Assembly (NCBI RefSeq): GCF_030316845.1
Contig: NZ_JASZYS010000002.1
Coordinates: forward strand, 248,001 to 312,000
DNA length: 64,000 nt
DNA from: Variovorax davisae
GTDB lineage: Bacteria; Pseudomonadota; Gammaproteobacteria; Burkholderiales; Burkholderiaceae_C
Direction: 5' to 3'
The position numbers and the translations under genes were made by a program. The notes below the pieces were generated by a model. That model ran no database searches and was not told the origin of the DNA. It saw only the letters and a list, made by a program, of their open reading frames with translations. The stretch's first letter is position 1; each line of letters opens with the position of its first letter. This document shows, piece by piece, positions 19,645 through 27,382 of the stretch.

Positions 19645-21300
19645 TCAGGACGTCGGCGAGATCGCCGCGTCGACGATGGTCTGGGCCTCGGCCAGGATCC
19701 GTTCCAGGTGCTCGGCGCCGCGGAAGCTCTCGCCGTAGATCTTGTAGATGTCCTCCGTGCCCGACGGCCGGGCGGCGAACCAGCCGTTCTGCGCGATCAC
19801 CTTGATGCCCCCGATCGCACCGCCATTCCCGGGGGCATGGCTGAGCACGCTCTCGATCGGCTCGCCGGCCAGCTCGGTGGCGTGCAGTTGCTGCGGGCTC
19901 AGCGCCGACAGCTGTTTTTTCTGCTGCCGGCTGGCCGGTGCATCGATGCGGTTCGAGACCGGGTTGCCGAACTCGTTCGCCAATTCGGCGTAGAGCGCGC
20001 CGGGGTCGCGGCCGGTGCGGGCGGTGATCTCGCCGGCCAGCAGCGCCGCGGTGATGCCGTCCTTGTCGGTGGTCCAGACCGCACCGTCGCGGCGCAGGAA
20101 GGTGGCGCCGGCGCTTTCCTCGCCGACGAAGCCGAGCGAGCCGTCGACCAGGCCTTCCACGAACCACTTGAAGCCCACCGGCACTTCGTAGAGGCGGCGG
20201 CCGAGCCGCTTGGCCAGCGCATCGATCAGCCGCGTCGAGACCACAGTCTTGCCGACCGCCGCATCGGCGCCCCACTGCGGGCGGTGGCGGAACAGGCAGT
20301 CGATCGCGACCGACAGGTAGTGGTTGGGCTGCAGCAGGCCGGCGCTGCGGGTGACGATGCCATGGCGGTCGTGGTCGGTGTCGCAGGCGACGCCGACGTC
20401 GAAGCGGTCCTTGATGTCGAGCAACCGCTGCATCGCGTAGGTCGACGACGGGTCCATGCGGATCTGGCCGTCCCAGTCGAGCGTCATGAAGGCGAAGCGG
20501 GGGTCGACCGTCTCGCTGACCACGCTGAGGTCGATCCGGTAGCGCTCGGCGATTGCGCCCCAGTAGTGGACGCCGGCGCCGCCGAGCGGATCGACGCCCA
20601 TGCGCACGCCCGCTTCACGGATCAGGTCCATGTCGATGACATTGCCCAGGTCGGCCACGTAGGCGGCCAGGAAGTCGTGGCGGTGCGTGGTGGCCGCCTT
20701 GAGGGCCTTGTCGTGCGGCATCCGGCGCACGCCCGCGAGGCCTTTCTCGAGGAAGCCATTGGCCGCCTCCTGCACCGGGCCCGTGATGTCCTGGCCGGCC
20801 GGTCCGCCGTTGGGCGGGTTGTACTTGAAGCCGCCGTCGCGCGGCGGGTTGTGCGAGGGCGTGACCACGATGCCGTCGGCCAGGCCGCTGGTGCGGCCGC
20901 GGTTGTAGCCGAGGATGGCATGCGAGAGCGCGGGTGTCGGCGTGAATTCGTCACCGCTGGCCAGCATCACCTCGACGCCGTTGGCGGCCAGCACCTCGAG
21001 CGCGCTGGCGGCCGCGGGCGCCGACAGCGCGTGCGTGTCGATGCCGAGGTAGAGCGGCCCGTCGATGCCCTGCGCCCGGCGGTGGTCGCAGATCGCCTGG
21101 GTCATGGCCAGCACGTGCCATTCGTTGAACGAACGCTCGAAGGCGCAGCCGCGATGGCCCGAAGTGCCGAAGGCGACGCGTTCGGTCGCGACCCCCGGGT
21201 CGGGGCGCTCGGCGAGGTAGGCGGCGCGCAGCGCGTCGACGTCGATGAGGCTGTCCGGGGGGGCCGGTCGGCCGGCAAGGGGGCTGAGTCGTGAGGCCAT
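19645..21300 (-). CDS. pgm: Phosphoglucomutase, alpha-D-glucose-phosphate specific
   Basis: A 551-residue enzyme that interconverts glucose-1-P and glucose-6-P. It matches the E. coli Pgm type: 'FGTSGHRG' near residue 44-51, the phosphoserine loop 'TPSHNPP' (Ser149), the metal-binding 'DTDHDRHG', the sugar loop 'GFKWF' and a C-terminal phosphate-binding 'RPSGTED'. I chose the ATG at 21300, which has AGGAG about 8 nt upstream, over an in-frame ATG six codons earlier. It lies 30 bp after a HAD hydrolase on the same strand. It would feed glycogen or polysaccharide synthesis, or use glucose-1-P. Confidence 0.96.
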   Translation of the reverse strand: MASRLSPLAGRPAPPDSLIDVDALRAAYLAERPDPGVATERVAFGTSGHRGCAFERSFNEWHVLAMTQAICDHRRAQGIDGPLYLGIDTHALSAPAAASALEVLAANGVEVMLASGDEFTPTPALSHAILGYNRGRTSGLADGIVVTPSHNPPRDGGFKYNPPNGGPAGQDITGPVQEAANGFLEKGLAGVRRMPHDKALKAATTHRHDFLAAYVADLGNVIDMDLIREAGVRMGVDPLGGAGVHYWGAIAERYRIDLSVVSETVDPRFAFMTLDWDGQIRMDPSSTYAMQRLLDIKDRFDVGVACDTDHDRHGIVTRSAGLLQPNHYLSVAIDCLFRHRPQWGADAAVGKTVVSTRLIDALAKRLGRRLYEVPVGFKWFVEGLVDGSLGFVGEESAGATFLRRDGAVWTTDKDGITAALLAGEITARTGRDPGALYAELANEFGNPVSNRIDAPASRQQKKQLSALSPQQLHATELAGEPIESVLSHAPGNGGAIGGIKVIAQNGWFAARPSGTEDIYKIYGESFRGAEHLERILAEAQTIVDAAISPTS

Positions 21301-21330
21301 GAATGCTCTCCTGGGCAATGCCCGAGTGTC

Positions 21331-21993
21331 TCAAAGGATGGGCCATGCGCACAGATCGGCGATGCGCTCGATGGTGATGTCCGGGGCCGGTTGGCCGGCG
21401 AACGCCTGCGGGGCGAGCGCGTACTGGCCCTGGCGAGGAAAGACCGTGGTGAGCCGCTCACCCCATCCGGCCTTCATCGCCGAGAGGATTCGCGGCTTGT
21501 CGTCGACCATCACGTAGTGGCGGGCCGGATAGCGCTTTTGCACCGCATCGAGCATCAGCTCCTTGTGGACGTAGATCAGCACCCGCCCCTCGACCGCCCG
21601 CCAGAGGCCCGAGCGCTGCACCTTGCGCGGCTGGAACACCACGTCGCCATCCGACAGGATCACCGGCAGGCCGAAGCGCTGCAGATGGGTGATGACCTGC
21701 AGGGCGCCGGGGTAGAGCCGTTCGGCGAAGGGATAGTCGAGCAGGAAGCTCGAAAGCTGCAGCAGCCGGGGGTCGCTCATCCGGTCGCCGGGCTCGCCCA
21801 GGCGATAGTGCTGCAGCGCACCCAGGTAGTCGGTGTAGCCGAACGCGTCGCGCAATTGCTCGAAACAGCGCCAGTAGCGCTCGGCCCCCACGGGGCCGAG
21901 GTCGTCGACCAGGCGGCGGCGCAGGTCGTCGAGCACGCCATCGAAGTCGAGCAGCGTGTTGTCGACGTCGAGCAAGAAGACGATGTCCTGCAT
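21331..21993 (-). CDS. HAD-superfamily hydrolase
   Basis: A 220-residue haloacid dehalogenase-like phosphatase with the complete set of motifs: 'LLDVDNTLLDFD' (nucleophile Asp and acid Asp), 'VILSDGDVV' as motif II, Lys in the middle region, and 'YVMVDDKPRILSAMK' as motif IV. An alpha-helical cap lies between motifs I and II. The substrate cannot be told; the frequent neighbours of such genes are sugar or nucleotide phosphates, and here it sits between the phospholipase D-like gene (10 bp upstream) and pgm (30 bp downstream), probably in one transcript. Confidence 0.85.
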   Translation of the reverse strand: MQDIVFLLDVDNTLLDFDGVLDDLRRRLVDDLGPVGAERYWRCFEQLRDAFGYTDYLGALQHYRLGEPGDRMSDPRLLQLSSFLLDYPFAERLYPGALQVITHLQRFGLPVILSDGDVVFQPRKVQRSGLWRAVEGRVLIYVHKELMLDAVQKRYPARHYVMVDDKPRILSAMKAGWGERLTTVFPRQGQYALAPQAFAGQPAPDITIERIADLCAWPIL

Positions 21994-22003
21994 CCGCAGT
22001 CTC

Positions 22004-23575
22004 CTAGAGCAAGTCGCTCGGCACGAACCACGAGAACAGCAGCAGCTTGAGCTTCACCAGCATGTTGGCCTCGGGCTCGTCGTCGTAGACCGCGTCCTCG
22101 CCATCGGTGCTGATCCACTGGATCTTGTCGGTGCCGGGCTTCAGCCGCAGTTCGTACGCGCTTTCGACATTGTCGACCTGGTAGGCATCGAGCAGGCGGT
22201 GGGCGACCTCGAAGCTCTCCAGGCGCACCCCGAGTTCGGTGTTGATGTGGGCCGAACGGGGATCGAAGTTGAGCGAGCCGATCAGCGACCACTCGCGGTC
22301 GATCAGCGCCAGCTTGGCGTGCAGGCGGCCGCGCGACTGGCGGAACACCTTGCGCAGGTTCAGGCTGCGCTTGATCTGTTCGGAGCTCACTTCGTACAGG
22401 CGCACGCCGAGCCGCAGCATCTCGACGCGGTAGTTGTTGTAGTTGATGTTGACCAGCGGCTCGTCGGTGTCGGCCAGCGAGTTGGTGGCGACGCTCATCT
22501 GGACGTCGCGGGCGCGCAGCCGGGCGATCTGCGCCATGCCCTCCTCGCCGGGCAGGAAGTAGGGCGACACGATGTCGACGCTGAAGCGCGCCTGGTCGAG
22601 CTGCACCCGCATGCGCTCGGCCACGGTGGGGGGGCGGCGCTCGCGGGCCCACTCGCCGTCGTCGGTCTGCAGCGCCTTGGTGGGCGAATCCGCCACCGCG
22701 TTGGCGCGTGCCGGGATCATCTCGAAGCGGCCCTGGGCGATCAGGGTGCCGAGCGGCGGGTCGCCGAACATGTCGGTCTCGGGCGGTGTCGGGGGCAGCG
22801 GCGCTTCCTTGCGCGAGGTCCGCCGGTCGAACTCGGCCCGCAGCTCGGCGGTCGAGTCGATCGCCGGCACGATGGTGTGCAGCGGGTAGACCACCTCGCT
22901 GTTCCAGTAGTTGTCGAAGATGGTCTGCAGTTCGGTCACGACCGGTCCCGCCAGCAGCATGTCGAGGTCGATGAAGTTGGCGCCCTCGCTGCGCAGGAAA
23001 TACTCGTCCGCCAGGTTGCGCCCGCCGGCGATCGCGAAAGCACCGTCGGCCATGAAGAGCTTGTTGTGCATGCGGTGGTTGAGGCGGCGGAAGTCGGCCG
23101 CGAAGCCCATCCAGCGGGTGGCCGAATGGTCGCGCCCGGCCACGAAGGGGTTGAACAGCCGGATCTCCACGTTCGGCCAGGTGGCCAGGCCGAGCAGCAG
23201 CGGATCCAGCTTGGTCGTGTAGAAATCGTCCAGCAGCAGGCGCACCCGCACCCCGCGCCGGGCGGCGTCGCGCAGCTCGCGCAGGATCAGCTTGCCGGTC
23301 TTGTCGTTGCCCAGCAGGTAGTACTGCAGGTCGAGCGAGGACTGGGCGCGCCGGATCAGCTCCAGCCGCGCGTCCAGCGCGAAGGCGCCCTGGGCCAGCA
23401 CACGGGCGCCGGACAGGCCCTCGGTCGAGCCGTTGAAGGGCGCGGCCAGCCGGCCCAGTTCGTTGGACGGCGAGGCCGCGATGGCCGGGACGTAGGGCGA
23501 CGCGGGGACGGCCGGCAGCCCGGCGCAGGCCGACAGCAGGCAGGCGAGGGCGAGGACCAGGCAGCGAAGCAGCAT
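22004..23575 (-). CDS. Phospholipase D-family lipoprotein (cardiolipin synthase ClsC/YmdC-like)
   Basis: A 523-residue protein with two HKD motifs: H170-K172-D177 in 'HNKLFMAD' and H419-K421-D426 in 'HAKLALID'. Two such motifs define the PLD/cardiolipin synthase family, which transfers phosphatidyl groups through a phospho-His intermediate. The N-terminus is a lipoprotein signal with lipobox 'LSAC' (Cys17), so it should be anchored in the envelope; this supports the ATG at 23575 over an upstream frame extension. It is divergent from the Fur-controlled receptor gene. The PLD fold is certain, the exact lipid reaction inferred. Confidence 0.88.
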   Translation of the reverse strand: MLLRCLVLALACLLSACAGLPAVPASPYVPAIAASPSNELGRLAAPFNGSTEGLSGARVLAQGAFALDARLELIRRAQSSLDLQYYLLGNDKTGKLILRELRDAARRGVRVRLLLDDFYTTKLDPLLLGLATWPNVEIRLFNPFVAGRDHSATRWMGFAADFRRLNHRMHNKLFMADGAFAIAGGRNLADEYFLRSEGANFIDLDMLLAGPVVTELQTIFDNYWNSEVVYPLHTIVPAIDSTAELRAEFDRRTSRKEAPLPPTPPETDMFGDPPLGTLIAQGRFEMIPARANAVADSPTKALQTDDGEWARERRPPTVAERMRVQLDQARFSVDIVSPYFLPGEEGMAQIARLRARDVQMSVATNSLADTDEPLVNINYNNYRVEMLRLGVRLYEVSSEQIKRSLNLRKVFRQSRGRLHAKLALIDREWSLIGSLNFDPRSAHINTELGVRLESFEVAHRLLDAYQVDNVESAYELRLKPGTDKIQWISTDGEDAVYDDEPEANMLVKLKLLLFSWFVPSDLL

Positions 23576-23680
23576 TGGGGGACCGCGGCAAGGCGACCGG
23601 AAGGGGACTCCGCCCCGGATGGGCGGCCCGCGGATCGTAGCCGGCCAGCCGCATTGTTGCGGCCCATCGCCCATCGGGAC

Positions 23681-23708
23681 TTGTTCAGGCTTCGTTCATG
23701 AATAGAAT
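23681..23708 (+). promoter_or_regulatory. Promoter of the siderophore receptor operon
   Basis: TTGTTC (23681-23686), a 16-bp spacer and TAGAAT (23703-23708) give a reasonable sigma-70 promoter. The expected transcription start, near 23715, falls inside the Fur box. Confidence 0.6.
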
Positions 23709-23722
23709 GCGAATCATTATCA
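23708..23722 (+). promoter_or_regulatory. Fur box
   Basis: TGCGAATCATTATCA matches the 7-1-7 Fur consensus TGATAATNATTATCA at 12 of 14 defined positions. It overlaps the -10 and start site of the receptor operon, the standard position for repression by Fe2+-Fur. The surrounding bases are AT-rich, unlike the rest of the region. Confidence 0.85.
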
Positions 23723-23747
23723 ATCGCAAAATACAGCCATTCTTCCA

Positions 23748-25880
23748 ATGAGGATCTCGCCCCGTCGCCGCCGCGCCGCCGCCATGTTCGCCGGTTGCCT
23801 CTCGCTTCCTTTGCAGGCCCAGGTGATGGCCCAGACCCCGGCGGCCACCACGCTGCCGGAGGTGCGGGTGGACGCCAACGCCGAAACCGAGACCGCCACC
23901 TCGCCGGTGGTCGGCTACCGGGCCCGCAACGCCACCTCGGCCACCAAGACCGACACGCCGCTGTCGGAGACGCCGCAGTCGGTCACGATCGTGACGCGCG
24001 ACCAGATGACCGACCAGGGCGCGAACAATGTCCAGGACGCGCTGACCTACGCGGCCGGCGTGCGATCGGATGCCTACGGCGTCGATTCGCGCACCGACAG
24101 CGTGCTGGTGCGCGGCGGCACGCCCGACGAGTACCTCGACGGCCTGCGCAAGAACTTCGACTACTACACCAGCAACGCCCGCACCGACACCTACACGCTG
24201 GAGCGCATCGAAGTGCTGCGCGGCCCTTCGGCCATGCTGTTCGGGCAGGGCAGCACGGCCGGCATCATCAACATGGTGAGCAAGCGGCCGCTGGCCGAGG
24301 CCCAGCGCGAAGTGGGCGTGCAGTTCGGCAGCTGGAACCGTGCCCAGCTGCAGACCGACCTGACCGGCCCGCTGACCGAGGACGGCCAATGGCTCTACCG
24401 CCTGATCGCGGTCGGGCGCAATGCCGACACGCAGGTGGACTACGTGCGCGACGACCGCCAGCTGATCGCGCCTTCGCTCACCTGGCGGCCGAACGCGGCC
24501 ACCTCGCTGACCCTGCAGGCGCTCTACCAGAAAGACAAGTCGGGCTCGACCTCGCAGTTCTTCCCGTGGGAAGGCATGCTGCTGCCGAATCCCAACGGCC
24601 TGCTCGCCACCAACCGCTTCATCGGCGAACCGGGCTACGACCGCTACGACACCGAGCGCGCCACCGCGGGCTGGCTGTTCGAGCACCGCTTCAACGACCA
24701 GTGGGCGGTGCGCCAGAACCTGCGCTACACCCACAACGACGTCGACTACACCGGCTTCTATGGCGACGCCTTCACGGTGCCGGGCGGCTGGGCCGGCGAT
24801 CCGGTCAACAAGCGGCTGTTCGGGCGCTTCTGGGACTCCAGCATCACCAAGGTCAACATGCTGACCGCCGACCAGAACGTCGAAGGCCGCTTCCAGACCG
24901 GCGGCGTGCAGCACCAGGTGCTGGCCGGCTTCGACTACGCGGACTACTCGATGAACAAGCGCTCGGGCTTCGACTACCCGACCTACCTGGGCGGAGGGCA
25001 ACCGCTGATCGACGCCTACGCGCCGGTCTACGGCCAGCCGTTCCCCACCTACGATCTGGTCGACAGTCCGAAATCGACGCAGACGCAGTACGGCTACTAC
25101 CTGCAGGACCAGATGAAGTTCGCCAGGAACTGGATCGTGCTCGGCGGGCTGCGCTACGACGACGTCACCAACGGCCTGGTCGGCAGCGACGACCAGAAGA
25201 GCCATGCGACCACCAAGCGCTTCTCGCTCATGTACGCGGCCGACAACGGCGTCTCGCCCTACCTGAGCTATGGCGAGTCGTTCACGCCGGTGGCCGGGCT
25301 CAACGCCAACAACCAACGCTTCACGCCGCAGCGCGGCAAGCAGTGGGAGGTCGGCATCAAGTACCTGCCGGCCGACCGGCCGATCCAGCTCACGGCGGCG
25401 GTCTACGACCTGCGCGAGGACAACCGCCTGGTGCTGGACGCGAGCGGCGGCACCAACTACCTGCAGGCCGGCAGCACGAAGACCAAGGGGGTGGAACTCG
25501 AGGCCAAGCTCACGCTGGCGCGCGACTGGGACCTGATGGGCTTCTACAACTACACCGACGTCGATCCGCAACTGGCGCAGGTGCCGCGCAACCAGGCCGC
25601 GGTGTGGGGCAAGTACCGCTTCACGGTCAACGGACTGCCGGGCTTCTCGGCCGGTGCCGGCGTGCGCTGGATGTCTGCCTTCACCGACGGCGTGGCGCCC
25701 GAGACGCCGGCGGTGACGCTGCTCGACCTGGTGCTGGCCTACGAGACGGCCAAGTGGCGGCTGGCCCTCAACATCAACAACGTGACCGACAAGGTCTACA
25801 ACTCGGTGTGCCTGTCCCGGGGCGACTGCTGGTGGGGGGCGCGCCGCAACGCCATCGCCAGCGCGACCTATCGATTCTGA
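23748..25880 (+). CDS. TonB-dependent siderophore receptor
   Basis: A 710-residue outer-membrane receptor that imports a ferric siderophore using TonB energy. After an Arg-rich signal peptide it has the plug domain ('SETPQSVTIVTRDQM' and 'ERIEVLRGPSAMLFGQG') and a 22-strand barrel ending in the terminal Phe ('ASATYRF'). The late 'CLSRGDCWWGARR' stretch is typical of hydroxamate-type (FhuA/FoxA-like) receptors. No Shine-Dalgarno is evident. It is preceded by a promoter with a Fur box, and followed 21 bp later by a PepSY gene, the pairing known from FoxA-FoxB. The siderophore is not identified. Confidence 0.93.
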   Translation: MRISPRRRRAAAMFAGCLSLPLQAQVMAQTPAATTLPEVRVDANAETETATSPVVGYRARNATSATKTDTPLSETPQSVTIVTRDQMTDQGANNVQDALTYAAGVRSDAYGVDSRTDSVLVRGGTPDEYLDGLRKNFDYYTSNARTDTYTLERIEVLRGPSAMLFGQGSTAGIINMVSKRPLAEAQREVGVQFGSWNRAQLQTDLTGPLTEDGQWLYRLIAVGRNADTQVDYVRDDRQLIAPSLTWRPNAATSLTLQALYQKDKSGSTSQFFPWEGMLLPNPNGLLATNRFIGEPGYDRYDTERATAGWLFEHRFNDQWAVRQNLRYTHNDVDYTGFYGDAFTVPGGWAGDPVNKRLFGRFWDSSITKVNMLTADQNVEGRFQTGGVQHQVLAGFDYADYSMNKRSGFDYPTYLGGGQPLIDAYAPVYGQPFPTYDLVDSPKSTQTQYGYYLQDQMKFARNWIVLGGLRYDDVTNGLVGSDDQKSHATTKRFSLMYAADNGVSPYLSYGESFTPVAGLNANNQRFTPQRGKQWEVGIKYLPADRPIQLTAAVYDLREDNRLVLDASGGTNYLQAGSTKTKGVELEAKLTLARDWDLMGFYNYTDVDPQLAQVPRNQAAVWGKYRFTVNGLPGFSAGAGVRWMSAFTDGVAPETPAVTLLDLVLAYETAKWRLALNINNVTDKVYNSVCLSRGDCWWGARRNAIASATYRF

Positions 25881-25901
25881 GTCTGACGGACAATTCCCGC
25901 G

Positions 25902-27086
25902 ATGAACAGCCGACGAATCAAGACCTGGGCCTGGGTGCACAAATGGAGCAGCCTGGTCTGCACCGTGTTCATGCTGCTGCTGTGCCTGACGGGCCTGCCG
26001 CTGATCTTCCACCACGAGATCGGCCACCTGCTGGGCACCGAGATCGAGGCGCCGAAGATGCCGGCCAACACGCCGCGCGCCAGCCTGGACCGCGTGCTCG
26101 ACGCCGCCAAGGCGCTGTATCCGGATCGCGTGGTGCAGTTCGTGTCGCAGCCCGAGGACGACGACGCCCTGTGGTTCGTCACGCTGACGCCGACACCGGC
26201 GCCGACCGACGACTTCAAGTCGGTCGCGGTCGACGCCCGCACCGCCCGGGTGCTGGGGCAGCCGCCGACCGACGAAGGCTTCATGTACGTCATGTTCAAG
26301 CTGCACGTCGACCTGTTCGCGGGGCTGCCCGGCAAGCTCTTCCTGGGCTTCATGGGCCTGCTGCTGCTGGTCGCGATCGTCTCGGGCGTGGTGCTGTACG
26401 CGCCCTTCATGCGCAAGCTCGATTTCGGCACCGTGCGGCGCGAGCGCCGGCCGCGCCTGAAGTGGCTGGACCTGCACAACCTGCTGGGCATCGTCACGCT
26501 GGTGTGGGCCTTCACGGTGGGCGCCACCGGCATGATCAACACCTGGGCCGACCTGATCATCAAGTACTGGCAGTACGACCAGCTCAGCACGCTGCTGCAC
26601 CCGTACCAGGGGCAGCCGGTGGTGCCGACGGCGGAGCGCGCCTCGGTGCAGAAGGCGCTGGACGTCGCCTTCGAACGGGCGCCGAACACCAAGCTGTCGT
26701 TCATCGCCTTTCCCGGCACCTCCTTCTCCAGCCCGCATCACCACACGGTGTTCCTGCGCGGCAACGAACCCTTCACCTCGCGGCTGCTGCAGCCGGTGCT
26801 GGTCGATGCCAAGACCAGCGAGATCACCGCCAGTCCGCGGCTTCCGTGGTACCTGACCGGGCTGCTGGTCTCGCAGCCGCTGCATTTCGGCGACTATGGC
26901 GGCATGCCGATGCAGATCCTCTGGGCGCTGCTCGACATCGCCACCATCATCGTGCTGGGCAGCGGGCTCTACCTCTGGCTGAAGCGCCCCAACACGGTGC
27001 CGGCAGCGGCCCGAGCGGAGGCGGCCCTGCAGGAAGCGGACGCCGCGCTGGCTCCGTCCGGCGCGGCCGCGAAGGCCGGCACATGA
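25902..27086 (+). CDS. PepSY-domain inner-membrane protein (siderophore reductase FoxB-like)
   Basis: A 394-residue membrane protein of the PepSY-associated TM family. It opens with 'RIKTWAWVHKWSSLVCTVFMLLL', a His-containing first helix, and has further helices around residues 150-170, 200-215 and 345-365, with periplasmic PepSY-like segments between. Conserved His residues ('VHKW', 'LHVDLF', 'LDLHNLLG', 'QPLHFGDYGG') could bind heme. FoxB, encoded next to the ferrioxamine receptor in Pseudomonas, is a PepSY heme reductase that releases iron from the siderophore; position and fold suggest the same here. It overlaps the next gene by 4 bp. Confidence 0.85.
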   Translation: MNSRRIKTWAWVHKWSSLVCTVFMLLLCLTGLPLIFHHEIGHLLGTEIEAPKMPANTPRASLDRVLDAAKALYPDRVVQFVSQPEDDDALWFVTLTPTPAPTDDFKSVAVDARTARVLGQPPTDEGFMYVMFKLHVDLFAGLPGKLFLGFMGLLLLVAIVSGVVLYAPFMRKLDFGTVRRERRPRLKWLDLHNLLGIVTLVWAFTVGATGMINTWADLIIKYWQYDQLSTLLHPYQGQPVVPTAERASVQKALDVAFERAPNTKLSFIAFPGTSFSSPHHHTVFLRGNEPFTSRLLQPVLVDAKTSEITASPRLPWYLTGLLVSQPLHFGDYGGMPMQILWALLDIATIIVLGSGLYLWLKRPNTVPAAARAEAALQEADAALAPSGAAAKAGT

Positions 27087-27298
27087 GCGGGCACGGAAGC
27101 GGGCGCGCGAGGCACGAGCGACACTCCTGGCGGCTCTGGGGCTGGCCCGTCGTGATCGGCGTGCTCACCGCGGTGGGGCTGGTGTCGGCGTTGTTCAGCG
27201 ACGGCGGCGTGGGCGATGCGGTGGCCTGGGTCACGCTCGGCATTCCGGTGGTGGTGGGCGCATGGTGCGGCTGGGGCCGTCGCACCAAAGACGACTAG
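27083..27298 (+). CDS. Small hypothetical membrane protein coupled to the PepSY gene
   Basis: A 71-residue protein that starts in an ATGA overlap with the PepSY gene. The N-terminus is basic and His/Arg-rich ('SGRARHERHSW'), followed by two hydrophobic helices ('WPVVIGVLTAVGLVSALF' and 'AVAWVTLGIPVVVGAWCGW') and a charged tail 'GRRTKDD'. I do not recognise a named family. Third in an iron-regulated operon, it may assist the PepSY protein in the inner membrane; this rests on gene position only. Translational coupling makes it likely to be a real gene. Confidence 0.75.
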   Translation: MSGHGSGRARHERHSWRLWGWPVVIGVLTAVGLVSALFSDGGVGDAVAWVTLGIPVVVGAWCGWGRRTKDD

Positions 27299-27382
27299 GC
27301 CCGCGGTGGCCATCCCGCACCGGGCGCCATAGGGTATTGCCCACCCGGGACAGGTGAAGCGCGCGACGCAGAATCGCCAGCG

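Noticed and set aside
23685..26885. A 1066-codon minus-strand open frame over the TonB receptor and PepSY genes
   Set aside because: Low-complexity Val/Arg/Gly/His translation and no start region; the receptor on the other strand has a full domain set.
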